A stretch of 64,000 nucleotides of DNA. Source: Crotophaga sulcirostris. Its lineage: Eukaryota; Chordata; Aves; Cuculiformes; Crotophagidae. The notes beneath the pieces are model-generated. The model had not been told where the DNA came from. It did no database searches and saw nothing but the letters and a program-made list of their open reading frames with translations. The stretch spans positions 434,001-498,000 of the forward strand of contig VYZB01000275.1 of the NCBI GenBank assembly GCA_013397455.1, given 5' to 3'. Numbering within the stretch: position 1 is the first letter of the stretch; each line of letters begins with the position of its first letter. Position numbers and translations under genes: made by a program. Of this stretch, positions 39,761 through 52,991 are shown one piece after another.

Positions 39761-42700
39761 CGTCTTGGCCCAGCTGAGGCGTACGAAGCTGAACCAAGAT
39801 ACCAGCAGCCTGTTCGGTGAATCCTTTTGAAATAGGGGGAAATTCTTGCAGCTTTCTATGATCTAACCTGGATTTCAAATAGTGGGATTTCTAATTTTTT
39901 TTCTTTTATTCAATAGCATCAGCAAAGTTTTTTCATAGTGTTGCCAGTCCTCTGTGATCAAAAAATGAGTCTTGCTGCTGGTGAGAAGTTTCATGCGGTA
40001 CTTCCGTGCACAGAGTGGAACCTCTGCTTAAATCTGAAGCAGATGGAGGAAATAAAGCAGTGTGTTCACCTGATGTACATACTTAAATGTAACGGTTTAT
40101 GACAGGACTCAAAGTAACCAACTTTATATTCATAGAGAAGATAGAATTAAAACTGCTTGAGTTTTTTAACTTTCAGATTTTTTTCCCCTTCACAAAGACC
40201 CAGAGGCAGCAGCAAGATTAACACATCATGAGCTTTTAAGTGCACAAGCATTTTTTTTCCCCTTCATTTGCGTTTGCCTCGTGCCTAAATTTAACCACAT
40301 GCCTAAGAGCTTTGTTGGATCAGAGGTGAAATCCAGCAAGTCTGACTGTCATTTCTAGCACAAGAGAAAAGCAATTAAGGACTGTCAGTGGGGTTTTGGT
40401 AGTTGCAATTTTTGGGGATTCTGGAGTCCCCAGGTAAAAGTGCTGAACCATATCGGGTGTGGAGAGTTTACAGTTAACCTGCAGTAGCTGCCTTTGAGAT
40501 TTTTTTATTTGGTGATATATCCATAGTGAAGCATTGATCACAGGCCAACTGGTCACCACCATGATCCAAAGTGTGTTGGCTGTCAGCCATGGAAGAGTTT
40601 GGGGTTTTCCTATGTCATTTGAAATCTTGTTTTGGTTTATTTTGGCCATCATTCCTGTATTTGGGTTGGTTTTATTGTCCTTGTTTGCTGTAAGATGCTC
40701 TGCATCCTTTAATCCTTGCAATGAAGGGTTTGAAAGTAAATGACTGACCGCAAGAAATACGTGGTGTTCGGTTATTCCTGTTGTGTTGTGGGAGCCAGGT
40801 TTTGGTTTGCTGCTCCTTTTTTTTTTTTTCTCCTTCCCCTTCATTTCACTGAAGAAGCAAGGATTATATAGTTGAATTGTCTGTCAGCCCCTATTTTTTC
40901 TCCTCTTGTCTCTGTGGCTTTTTACGCCAGTGAATACATTTTAGCCAAATTTGACAGGTGCAGAGGTCTTGGATATATTTAATTTCTGCCAGTTTCATGA
41001 AAATAGCAGGCATTACAGAGTAGAAAATGTATTCTCTACAAGGAAAAGTCAGGAGATCAACCTTTATTAGGTATTCAAAAATTCATGTGGGAGGGCAACT
41101 TTGAGACAGAAATCAATAGGCAACGATGCCCCTTTGGTTGTGTGACTCACCAAACCCCTCATCTCTCTCCCACCTCTACGTTTAGCTGAATCATTAGGAG
41201 CAGATACAGCATAATTTCTCTCTGAGAACACCGTGGAATGACATAAGATGAATGTGAGCTCTACTAGCGTTACATTGAACACAAAGGCAGTTGAAGAAAC
41301 TAAATTCAGATTCACTTATTATTTCTGGATGGACTTCGGAGCTGGGGAGGGCAAGCAAGTGGCCCCACTTAAATGGTTTGTGCATGGAAAGCATTTGAGC
41401 ATGGGAGCAGGTCAGGCAGGCTGGTGCTGCCTGTGTGTGTGTGTTTGCAGTGCCGATTAATTACATTTCTTTGTAGCTTGGTAGCAATTTCATCCAGGGG
41501 AAATGACAAGACGTGCAGTTAAATAAACCTCTATGTGTATACGTAATTTCTGGAGCTGCCTGTGAATGCGAATATTGTTATTCGACAAATTATTTCTGGG
41601 CTCTATCAGTCACTCAGCAAAGCAGGAGTGGAAGTTTTGTGGACTTCTGGGTGATTTGCCCAGTGAAAACACAGCAGGTTGGTGAAGACACGATCTGCTT
41701 TTGTGTGTCTCTCCAGTTCCTCATCACTGGGTAAAAAATCTCCATTTATTTTCAGGGAAATAACAGGGAGAAGAATGATCTACAGCTTTTAAAAAAAAAA
41801 AAAATTCTAAAGGTATAAATTTTTCACATATGTGAATTCAACTCCAAAAATGAATCTGAAAATCTAAGGAAATTTTGCTGTCTGAAACCTGTGAATTCGC
41901 TTTTTTTTTGTTTTTCTCTGCTTCTGGCTGCCGTTCTGCAAGATGACGCCTGTTTGGAGGTGTTAATCTATACATAATGAAATTTTGGAGAACGCACGTC
42001 ATGTATCTGTAGTGCACCAACTGTTCTTTGAGATCCCTGTGAATGCATCTCACATAATAACCAAAGAAAACAGTGGAAAGTGTTTGATTAGAAACCTAAC
42101 AAGTAGAGCTTATACAGTGATCCTAAAACAGCTATCATTCACATGAGCTGGTTTTCTTTCTCCTTTTACAGGAATTTATGATTTCCGTGGCTCACTTTGA
42201 AAATCAATCTTTTTCCAATGTTTTTTCTTTTTTGTTTTACTGAAAGCTCTTTTTGAAGGTGCACGACCTGTTATACTAGCCAGCTTAATCTTTTTTGGTC
42301 AGCCTGTGTAAGTAAGTAATATGAAGACCTTTCAGGTAAACAGCACTGAAGGATTAGTACCATTAAAAACACAGCTAATACCTGTGTTGAGTCTACAAAA
42401 AAGTATCTTACATTAAATTAATGACTATTCCTTAAGTATCAGCTTCACGCTTAATGTTATTTTCTGGGTCACTGGTTGTTTATTACTTGCTAAGCAGGGG
42501 CAAGGTGTGGTCTAGGTCAAAATAACTTGTGTCTCAGCAGTCTGTGGCACATAGAAATGAATATGAGTGTACTAAGTAGTAACTGAAGTGGCAATTTGCT
42601 ATAGCTGAATACTACAATATACTGGTAACTTGTGAACTGGGTTGTTGCGTATATTTCAGGTTCATTATTCTACGGTAAAATTTGGCTTTCTGAAACAGGC

Positions 42701-44603
42701 TTGATGTACTAAAAAACTTTTGTGTAATGGATAAAATGCTTGTGTTTGTTTGAATTTTATTGAGTGGTGGTAGAGGAGGTGAAATAGATTTTTTCTGGAG
42801 GCAAGGGTATAAAAACAGATCAGAATTTCCAGAATAAAGCAAGGTAAAGGAAGATTATGTAAAAAGGAAGTGAAAAACGAGACTAGGTGGCTGCAACTGA
42901 AAACTGGGAGCAAATTGGACCAGAAGTCATCTAAAAACAGAAGAAGTTAAATAGACACATTACTGGCAATGAAATAAGGAAAGGTCACTGAGACTTCTGG
43001 CATGAAAAGATATGGAAGCATGGGGATAAACCTGAGCAATGGAAGGGAAAAACAAGAGCATCAGTCAGCTTGCTGGGCTTGGGTTTTTCTTAAAAAACAG
43101 ATGGGTAAAATCTCGTCTATCATTGATAGTATTGGAATATGAGGGGAGAACTTCACTAGGTGACAGACCATAATGTAACTGTCACTGTTGTGCATGTGGG
43201 AAAATGTCCCTGGAGATTATAAAACTGTTTCTGATTTCTAATCCTTCCTATTTCGAATACAAAGCTTTTAGGAGCCTTACTGTTGCTGTGGGCTGTGGAT
43301 TCAGTGTTAACCCAAGGAGCATTACGTGTGATAGTCACCATCAAGAACCTCCTGAAGCATCTGGGGTTCCCTTGGAGGTGTCTCCCACAGTTCCAGCCAG
43401 ACCTGGCCCTGTTTCACTTATGAGATCTGACGAGATCATAGCCCCGGGTGGGAATGGCTTCTGCAAAGAGCTCCATAGATTCGGGGAACAGGACGGATTG
43501 GGGTCAGGCTGACAAGATTTAAGCTGACACACATTTCATGAAATGAAAAGGTCATGTTCCAATGAAAAAGAACTGGAGTTTTTGTTTGTGGGATTTGTCT
43601 TTTGACTTGAATTTCACTGATTGCAATCTGGTCCACAAACATAAGTGCATGTGGCCAATGAATAACAGTGCTCTTGTAAGGATTTCAGGGGGTTACAACT
43701 CATTCATCTGATATGTCCCAGTTGTTCAAATATCCCAGTTCACTCCACATCTCCCACACCCTCCGTATTTCAAGAGCCTTGCCTATGGCTTCATAAACTA
43801 ATAATATCCAAGAAAGCTCTGCACCTCTCAGTGGGATGGCAAAGTTTTTCCAATACCCCCCTTCTCAAGGGATTCCGCTGGGGGAAAATGCTGAGATTTC
43901 TGCCTGAGAAAACGCTCCTTTTGTCCCTGCTATAAAGTTTTAAACATAAACAAGAAAGGATTTTAAATGGGGTAAATCTTCAATAAGGATTTTTTTTCTT
44001 GTATTGAAACATTTCTGTTTTTTTCTATTGAAACAACGGCATCACCTCAAAGTCCTAGCTGTGCTCTGTGCTGTCTATAAATGCAACAAGAAGTTGCTTC
44101 TGGCTCAAAGAGAATATAATAATATATATAATATAATGCAACTAGAGGGAGTTCTCACTAATATGGGCTCCCCAGCTGGAAATAAACTGCTGTAGATATA
44201 TCTACTGTGGACAGAAGGGTTGGAGGGTTATGTTTTCTACATTTGAGACTGCTTTTAAAGGATTTCTGCTGATAGCTAGTTTTTTTCTTCTTAGTATTTT
44301 TCTCTTTGGCATTGATTTGTTTACAGCTCTTGTAGTTGCACCCAATTTCCACCTGTCAAGGAGGTGCAATGATTTAAGTTGGATCTCATACATAAAGAGT
44401 CCCCGATATCAGTTTGAAATACAGTACCCCCTAAGGTGTATATATTAAGACCTTTAACACTTTCAGCCCCTGGTCCTACTTTTTCCCTTGTGTAACTGGT
44501 GTGGTTGCTCCAAGCAGCAGGTACCAGAAAGATAAATCTTCAGTTTTTCTAAACACACCTGCATTATGATGCTATTGGAAGCTGTTTGCCCTAATGGTAT
44601 TCA

Positions 44604-45117
44604 TCCCCCTACACTCAGCACTGGTCAGGTCTCACCTTGAGTACTGTGTGCAGTTCTGGGCCCCTCAGTTTGAGAAAGATGTCAAGACACTGGAGTGTGT
44701 CCAGAGGAGAGCAACGAAGATGGTGAAGGGTTTGGAGCACAAGCCCTACAAGGAGCAACTGAGGGAGCTGGGGCTGTTTAGCCTGAAAAAGATGAGGCTC
44801 AGGGGTGACCTTATGGCTCTCTACAGTTACCTAAAAGGAGGATGTAGTCAGGCAGGGGTTGGTCTCTTCTCTCAGGTGACCAGTGACAGAACTAGAGGAC
44901 ATGGACTCAAGTTCATGTCAGGGAAAGTTTAGGCTTGATATTAGGAAAAAGTTCTTCACTAAAAGGGTAATTGGCCATTGGAGGTGCTTAAGAGGAGACT
45001 GGATGAGGTACTCAGTGCCATGGTTTAGATGATGGGTTGGTGTTAGTGTTGGGCTATAGGTTGGACTCGATCTCAGAGGTCCTTTCCAACCTTGTAATAC
45101 TGTGATACTGTGATATT
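44604..45117 (+). mobile_element. CR1 LINE, 5'-truncated (copy D)
   Basis: The longest of the young copies. It starts inside ORF2 at [19 protein letters not shown] and runs through [20 protein letters not shown] and [21 protein letters not shown] net one-base insertion near 44915 shifts the frame and ends it at 44932. About 40 bases are then missing at about 44983, between CCATTGGA and GGTGCTTAAG; both deletion edges carry TGGA. A 3-base deletion lies in the 3' UTR (GACTCGA/TCTCAG). The tail has TGTAATAC, TGTGATAC and TGTGATAT units. It is disabled and 5'-truncated. Confidence 0.94.
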
Positions 45118-47568
45118 GTTGAGTAACGTGATAATATGTTCTTCAACGTACACTGCAGTACTCCTTCCTAGAGAGGCAAATAGACACCTCTATTTTTTCC
45201 TTCTTTGATCAGAGCAATCAGCACACCCATTGCATCTAAAGATGAGTATTTCCCTACTCAAGTATGAGCATAGCAGCAGATTTCCACTCCATGGGCAAAT
45301 GAGTTGTGCCAAGCATTTTAATGATAAGATAGGTTAGCCAGGTTATAATTGCCTTTAATTTGCACTTGCAGAAGCTGTAACATTTACCTGAACATGATTG
45401 GCACTGGGAGAAGTGGAAAATTCTGTTGCACTTTTGAAAATAATCAAAGAAACAACTTCAGATCTCATATTTGAAACAGAATATCCTGCTGATTGACCAT
45501 GCACATTGGTATCAGTAGGATTTTTTGATCCATAGAGCTGAATGATCACTGCAAGTTGTGAACAAAAAGATCAGTTCCATGGTGGAAAGCATGTAGTTTT
45601 GCTTTTATTTTATCTTTTTTTTTTTTTCCTCTTTTCCAAGAGGATTTCAGAAAATTCAGCTCTTTTACCTGCTGAATAGCACATTGAATTCTTACTCCTC
45701 TCTGCTGTCCTCAGAGACTTGGAATTTTTTTAACTGAGGTTATCTGGGGTTCTGTCTAGTTTGGTTATTTTTAATAATGGAAAAAAGAGGCTGTCCTACC
45801 CATCCCACCCACTATGGCACCTTTTTACTGTGAAGTATAATTTCTTTCAGTGAAAAGAAATGAGTGAAAAATAGACTGAGAAATGAGTGATGAACATAAT
45901 GACTACGGCAGACCTGTGCACCCATCCTGGCACTTCTTATGAACTTGTAAATGGGGGTTGTATTTTCTTATTCTGTTGTGTCCTGCAACCTTCCCCTCTT
46001 TCTTTGCAGAAGTTCTTGCTGGAAATACCCATAAGCTTTCATTTCATACTTACTGCTGCATTTTTTGTTATTTTTCAACTTCTGCAGTGAATGGTTTTTG
46101 CTTTCAGTGTTTCTGTTCTGTAGGAGGGAACTGTGGGTGGTTACAGCTGTAAAGTGTGCTCCATAATCTTCAAGCATTTGTTCAAAAATTTCCCGTTTGC
46201 TCTGCTTCAAATTTTAACCAGTTGAGTGTTGTATGCTGGTGTTCTGGGGAAGCCTTGCTGCTTCAACATCGCAGGCTGAATTGCATCCCACCAAGACTTG
46301 GAGCACTTGGTAACCGCAACAGGACCCTACAAGACCCATAGCCTCCAAAGAGGGGTTGAGATGAGCGGTGAAGTTTGTGTTGTAAGCCTAGAAATTGCTG
46401 TGGATGGGAATTGAGGGGAAAGGCTTCTGAAGATTTTATTTTGTGTTTGGTTTGATTTTTTCCTATAAGCTTCTGACCAATGGGTCCATAACCCACATTT
46501 CCACCGAAGCCCCTGGGGAAGGCACAAGGAAGTATTAGGGAACAGTTGGAGTTATCTTGTTGATAGCCAACAACAGAAGGGCCACAGTATTGACTGGGAA
46601 ATGTGTGAGATATAGAAGGGACAAAGAAGGTACGAACACCAGGCAGTTTGAATGGGAAGAGGGATTTTGGTTTAGGGTCATGGAAGAAAGAGAGCACAGC
46701 TTGCCTCAGTTTACATCCTTCCTATATGGGAGTATGTGGATATTATGCCCTCGTGTTAACACTCTACAATTTTTTTCCCCTCCTTGTTGTGATGATGTGA
46801 TATTTGCAGTGCAAGTTTCCTTGATACAGTTGTTATAGAGACGTCTCTCCTCCACTCGTGCCAACTATCAAGAGCCATCATGTGCAATAGCATTTGAGCT
46901 TATTCTTCTCCTGGCATTAGTAGAGTATTTTTTTCTTTTTGTAAATGTTGAAATGTTTTGCAGCTTAGTTATAAATAGAGCAAAATCATGTTGCTTTAGT
47001 TCCAGCATCTGGTAGGATCACTTTAAAATATAATTGAGTAAAAATTAGAATTTAAACAGCAATTTTATCCCTATTTTGCTACTTTAAAACTAAAAAATTA
47101 ACCATTTTTTTCTCATGATATATATATAAACAAATCTCTTCTTTCTTTCATGAAACTAAAAATAACTACAAATACAGTCTCTTTCTCAAATTGCCTGCAA
47201 TTTATATTAGCAGTGGTTTCAAGATTTGAAATGTGGATCTGCCTATTGAACAGTCCCTGAACTGATGGATATAGGATTGTGGGCTTTGTTAGGGAGACAG
47301 CCAGACGTGGAGCCCAATATGCTTCTTGTTTACTATTGTAAATGTTCGGGTTTGATAATTTCATAAAGAAAAGAAATCCAGACGATTGTGTGTGAATCTC
47401 ATAGCTGTACATCTAGGTTCCTGCAATGTAAGGGTGTACACGTGCAATACAAGTGTCTGTCCTCTATACTGCTAAAATGGGGTATTAACCCCTCTCTTGG
47501 AGTAAACACGGCAGATTTGCGGTAGAGTCTAAAACTGAAATAAAGGATCTATCTATTCTCTTTACTTA

Positions 47569-47602
47569 TCCCCTCCCCCCTTTTTTTCTTTCTTCTTTTT
47601 TC
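47569..47602 (+). repeat. 34-nt pure polypyrimidine run
   Basis: Uninterrupted C/T on the plus strand: a C-rich half followed by a T-rich half with CTTTCTTC. Such tracts can form triplex DNA. It could also serve as a splice polypyrimidine tract, but no AG-exon signal follows at the right distance. Confidence 0.75.
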
Positions 47603-48643
47603 ACTGTCATGTGTTTTGGAGTAGCCTTTGAACCAAACACCTTTGAAATTCTGTTCCAGGTTTTCCCTTTTCAAGTCTGGTCTCTGTTTCAGCACAGAAG
47701 TTTTGCTCAGCGCTAATGCTATGTACAAACCTCTGTTCAGGCGAGGAGGCTGCTGGAAGTAGGTTGTGAGCCTCACATTTTTCAGAGCACTTCTGTGAAC
47801 CAATTGCCTCGGTTTGACTTTCTTCTGAACAAACAGTGGCAGTTATCTTCCCTTTTACGAGGTAATTCAAGCCTCTAAATTCATTATTTATTTTAAATCA
47901 GTTGACAAAACTTCTGTAATACCCTGCAAGGAAGAGTTTATTTATACATGCAGAGAGAGCCCACTGCTGCTCTACAGAGCTGGAAAAGGGAAATTCCTCT
48001 CTGTCTCAGAACTCCTCATTCTTTATATTCATCTTCGCGAGTGTGAAATATCTTCATTAGTTTGTAATTTCTGTTTTTGTGTAAAAGTAGTAAGCCTATA
48101 GCTTGACAAAATAGCTGAGCCTTAGGTAATTTCACTACTTTTTCTTCTGATGACTTGAGAAGACTGAAGACACACATGGGAGATTTGTGGCTCTCTCAAA
48201 ATGTGTTTCTTTAGTTCCCATTGCTAGGTCAGATACTTTGGGACAGGCTCTTGTTGAACAGTGTCTGTGCTATAGAGATTGGTGACTGTAGTCAGAAACC
48301 TCTTGCATCTATTAAAAACAGGTAAAAGATGGACCCTACCACAAAAGCTTCCTCTAAAATTAATCAAGATGGATAATGTGGGCAAAAGGTGGATCAGGAA
48401 ATAGTTCAGCTGTGATCCTACTCCAAGTTTCTTGATTCCTATGATTATGCTGTTGTTTGTCTACCCAAAGGCCTCGTTCCTTGGAAGACACAACCAGTAG
48501 AAAAAGACAACTTAACACGACTTGGTGGTTGTAGTTGTCTATCTTTTTGCATCACAACACTTACTTTGCAGTGTTTGGAAAAGATGCGTTCCAGAGTGAG
48601 AGAATGTTACATACCATATTTTCATTTAAAAGCTGTGGCATGC

Positions 48644-48725
48644 ATTAAATTTAATTACTCTCCTCCTATGGCTTAAATTGAGGGCAGCTTCAAAAATGAG
48701 GGTGGCTTCTATTAAACTTAATTAC
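48644..48725. promoter_or_regulatory. Duplicated TAATTA-type motif
   Basis: ATTAAATTTAATTAC (48644-48658) and ATTAAACTTAATTAC (48711-48725) are 14/15 identical in direct orientation, 67 bp apart. Each holds TAATT cores of the kind bound by homeodomain proteins, within repeat-free sequence. That suggests, but does not prove, a clustered binding-site enhancer. Confidence 0.25.
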
Positions 48726-48892
48726 TTTTCCCTGCAGTCTGCATGGTTAATAATCACGAGTAGATTCTAAACAAAGATACAGTAGAGAGATTCTTTTATG
48801 AGAATAGGGCTGGAAAGTAGCCTATAAAATACAGACAGATGCCAAATATCTTTTATGCACAGCTTTAATTTATTATTGTTATAGCTATCTAG

Positions 48893-48928
48893 TATAATAA
48901 TAATAACAATAATAATAATAATAATAAT
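48893..48928. repeat. (AAT)n microsatellite
   Basis: About twelve AAT/ATA units with a single AAC interruption at 48905-48907. Ordinary simple repeat. Confidence 0.9.
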
Positions 48929-51900
48929 GTATCAGAGTGATTAAGAAGGTATTGCTGGGGACGGGGTGTTAGTTGAAGTTGACCTTTACATTTTTAAGCA
49001 ATGAATTCTTCAATTTTTTCAAGTTCTTTGGAGATTTATGGGGTGAAAAATGTTAATCGTAGAATTTTTTTACAATGTGTTCTATTGACTATAGATGGCA
49101 GATCTGACAGTTAAAATGAAAATTGTTCCAGAAGAACCTTGAGTCAAACTAATTATTGGAAATGTTATAGGGATGTATAATTATATTCACCTTAAAAAAA
49201 AAAAAGGAACAGGAAAAAAGTTTATTACAACTGTGCTTTTTAAAGAACAAGTGAAGAAATAAAAGCTGTAATTGTTCTTAATTATAGCTAACTGTAATTG
49301 CACACGACTGCAATATCCAGCACATCAGCCGCAGATTAAGAGATCCTGGAGTATGTGTAGTGTACAGAGCAACACTGAGCAGAGCTATAGTTTTATGAAT
49401 ATAGTTATGTATAATTTAGATCTCCTGCTTTGGATTCCATCTATGTTGATTTTATTTTGGTTTTATGGCTGTGGCAAGATAATTGTCACTAGGAAAGCAC
49501 TGCCGCAGTGATTTATCTGTTCCAAACCCGTCAAAAACCTTCAAAAGGAAAACTTGTTTTCTTTTACAGCAGTGATGTGATATGACCAGGAGAGATTTTC
49601 TCCAATGCCCTTGTGTATCTACTGATGCAGATAGATGGCTAGCAAGATTTTTTTTAAAGCATCTCAATATAATCAGCACTGAGCTCCCAAGGATTTTGCC
49701 ATGTGGTTGAAAATCTTTGTTAGCAATCTATCCACAGCTTTTTTTAGATTCAAACCCCTCAAAAATGTAACCCAAGAGTCTTTAGCCCATGTGAAAATGC
49801 TGCTTTGAACAAAATCTAGGGATGTGAATGCCTAGAGGTAGACTCTGATTTCTGCTCTTTGCACCTGATTTACAGTCTAACTTTTTCTTCAGCTGTGTGC
49901 ACACAGCTCCTGGTTTTGAGCACAATTTCGCCCGTAAAACATTAAGCTGTTTTAACACGGTGAACTAAAGGAAAAATGCAGATGCTTAAAGGAGGCTGTT
50001 GAGCTTCAAAACTGTTGGTTGTATTTCCTACTGCAAAATAGATCATGAGTGAGGGTCAGTGCGCACCATATTATCCATGAATGTGTGCATCTTCTTGTAG
50101 TGATAATTTCTACATCTCCTGAGTACCTCAGATGTATTCAGTCTTTGTCTTGATGTATCAGGATCCTCTCCAGTGTTCCCAACCTATTTTAAGCTGATCC
50201 TTTTACCCCAAAATAAATAAAATACATCTGACACTGGATGCCTTCCTTCCAAAACGGTTTTGCAAAATATTTCAGTCTTGGACCAGCAGGAGAGTTGATT
50301 CAGCCTAAACTTTGTGGACCGGAAAGGATCTTTTAGACTGCTGGGATAAGGTTGGTTTTTACCCTTCATGCTGGCATAAACTGTAGCCCTGGTTGTAAGG
50401 AACTGCGCTGCTAAGTTTATTCAGCTTTGTAGTTTGGGAAAAGTGTGTCTACCTATGCCAAGGCAGTAAGAGAAGGCTTTGCAAAAGAACTGTGAGATTT
50501 TAAAGAAGGGGTTTCACCAAGGACAGTGATGCACAAGAAGCAAGAGGTAGATTTCTGTGAATAAGAAGCAGCTTCAAGAAATTGAGAGGAGTCACTCAGA
50601 GCAAAACAAGAATAGGTAAAATGGATGGGCAGTTACATAAGCAAGCATGCAAAGATGTAGTTATAATGGAAGTTAAAACTCGCTCTTGCAGACAGAAATG
50701 AGAATTCAAAACTTGTTGTTTCAAAAGATTTACTGCATGGACAATCTCCTGATAACTGACATGTTCTAAATAAAACATTCTATTCAAATGGCAGCATCAT
50801 AACAAAAATTTATCTGTTACAGGGCTGCTAATAAGCAAATGTGAGCAATATAATTTGATAGCAGACTGTGGGTGTTTTTTAATAAATCTGTGTTAAGTAG
50901 AAGAGGAATAAAAACTGAAACCCAAATAGCAATCCAGTTTGGATACTGTTTTCTCACGCGAAGTATAGATGGATGCATAGACCCCAATCAGAAATTCTTG
51001 AAGGATTATTCTGGTTGGTAGAAGCTAATGGGGAATTAAATGTGTATACATTTGTGTATGTGTTCCTAGAAAAGCTAATGATACAATTCCAAATGCTGAA
51101 CATGTTCCCCATGTTAATACAGTGTTGCTTATGCTTGGCAATGAACTATTATTTCTGTGCTACTTCTGTAATTACATTTAATAATCAGCTCTCACAGTCC
51201 AATAGTATTAAAGGTAGGAGTCTTTTCAACGAAATATGATAAATAGCTCCTTGCAGAACTGTTGTACTTGAGGAAGCTTTATGGCTCTCTTTGTAAGATT
51301 TGTCATTTTCTTAATGCAGCTTCAAAAAGCTTCTGAGCTTCCTTATGGACGGTCAATGTATTTTTCCCTTCCCCCTCTGCCTATGAGTGTAGCTGGGTAA
51401 ATGAAGCTTAATGTGCCATTTCCAAGCACTGTGACACTCCTCCAGGGCTGGTTACATTTACCATTGCTAAAGTCTAAATAAGTGAGTTTTAATGAGCAGG
51501 AATGCTTGCTAATAGCTGATTCAGGTACTTAGTAGTCCATGTTACTTAACTGTGGTAGAATTACAGAACATAAATGGTCTGATGATTAATAAATGTACCT
51601 GCTATGTATTGCAGCCTAATAGTTTTTGCCATTAAGGAACTGTCTTAACTTCTGGTTTGGATGTGGTTGGGAGAAAAGGAGTTGTCTTGTAGTTCTATAT
51701 CACTCGTAACTTACATCTTAAAATACTTTATATAGTAATTTCACAACACCATCAATATATTTTTCAGTAACATTAATGAACTTTTTAGGGAGTGGTGGTA
51801 CTTGTGTACTTCAGCTTCCTGAGGTGGCGAGCTCAGCAGATTTTGCCTCTTTGCTTAGGGCTGTCAAAAAGAAATTCAGTCCATCCTTTTAAGGTCAGAA

Positions 51901-52771
51901 ATAAGACAATGAGTCAGATCCTTATCTCCTTTCCTCTCCTGTTAATTTGAGGCAGCAGCAGAGCAACCACTAAGAACAGAATTTGACCATAGTTTTGTTA
52001 AAAGCCTCTGATTTGTGGATGGGCAGGTGGCAAGATGGAAAAAAAAAGCAAAAAGGAACAGATCAACAACATATGAAGAATGAAGAAATAATAGTATCCA
52101 ACATCTGTTGCAGTTTGCGCTGAGATACTCCAGAAGATATTGCAGTATTTATGGAAATAGTATAAGGACTGGTTTGAACTGCTGGCTGGCAGGCTTGTTC
52201 ACAGAGTCCTTCCTTTGTTTTCGCTATTCAATCCGATGTTTCAACCCAACACAGTTGTTATTTTGATGACAAGGAGGAGGTGTCAGGACAGAAAGGTGCT
52301 TTATTTTATCCTTGGCTAACCACTAACTATTTCAGCAGGTGGATTAAAGACAATATGGACAGATATCTGAAGGAGATGTTGGCAACAGTGGTGTTCCAGG
52401 TAGAGATGAGGTATTTTCAGCAGTCCCTTTATCCATCCAATGAAATCTCTGATAAAGAAAAGCATCCAAAATGTTGGCTCTTCCAAAGAAATCCAATGCT
52501 TCCTCAGAGCTGGGTTAAGATAGCTGGAGAATTTATCAGAGTTGGTTTCTGTTTCCATAGCTGGGACTGTAGGCAGAGGAGTTTGCATCTACCTGTGGCA
52601 TAAAATGTGGCCATGTCCAGCATCTCTCCTACTGCAACACTTCAGCAAGAGCTGACGTTGTGAGAATTCTGGTATTTGCTGTCTTCTGGGTAGAAAAATA
52701 CAGTGAGAGTTCACTGCTTTCAAAACTGGTAGTAGGAAGACCCCAAAGTCTGGAAATCTGTGGGATTCTCA

Positions 52772-52795
52772 GGGGGTGGGAGGAGGGGGTGGGGG
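52772..52795 (+). other. G-quadruplex motif
   Basis: Four G runs of lengths 5, 3, 5 and 5 with loops T, AGGA and T satisfy the G3+N1-7 rule on the plus strand. It is the only clean four-run match I noticed besides the poly-G tract. Regulatory meaning unknown. Confidence 0.7.
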
Positions 52796-52991
52796 ATAGA
52801 GGTGTTGTTTTCTGGTTTTTTTTCTGTTTTGTTTTGGTTATTTGGGTATCTATCGATGGTATCTACCAATGCAGTTCCTGTAGAAAACAAATCGTTCACC
52901 TGTTAAATTGAGCAAGCAAGACCATCCATTTCCTAACAAATGTTAGTTCTTCAAAGTGCCTATATTTTAGCAACTCATATTGTTCCAGAAG

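Larger units (their letters stand above)
29595..44603. other. Longest non-genic stretch (about 15 kb)
   Basis: No recognisable gene. Contents noted separately: MIR-like relic at 34779, A-rich tract at 36886 and an old-repeat candidate at 39684. A strong plus acceptor (TTTCTCCTTTTACAG, ending at 42171) is followed by 23 open codons, but I found no good donor. The 174-codon minus-strand open frame at 40320-40844 is the longest outside transposons and looks like chance. A G-rich run lies near 36186-36204. Confidence 0.55.
45118..52991. other. Non-genic stretch
   Basis: Nearly 8 kb without a recognisable gene. It contains a polypyrimidine run at 47569, a duplicated TTAAATTTAATTAC motif near 48.65-48.73 kb, an (AAT)n microsatellite and a G-quadruplex motif at 52772. 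A 107-codon frame at 52280-52603 has no recognised motif. A strong acceptor ending near 46014 precedes 26 open codons, but no donor follows. Confidence 0.55.

Noticed and set aside
40320..40844. 174-codon minus-strand open frame, the longest outside transposons.
   Set aside because: No recognisable domain, signal peptide or repeat. In 64 kb of six-frame AT-rich sequence one frame of this length can arise by chance.
42172..42243. Excellent acceptor (TTTCTCCTTTTACAG) followed by 23 open codons.
   Set aside because: No donor and a very short frame; kept only as a note because a single good acceptor is common in long AT-rich DNA.
46263..46697. 144-codon minus-strand frame with GFGGNVGYGP and FGGYGSC segments, recalling avian corneous beta-proteins (feather or scale keratins).
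   Set aside because: It lacks the conserved Cys-rich N-terminus and the proline/valine-rich core box of that family; the Gly/Tyr resemblance is only local composition.
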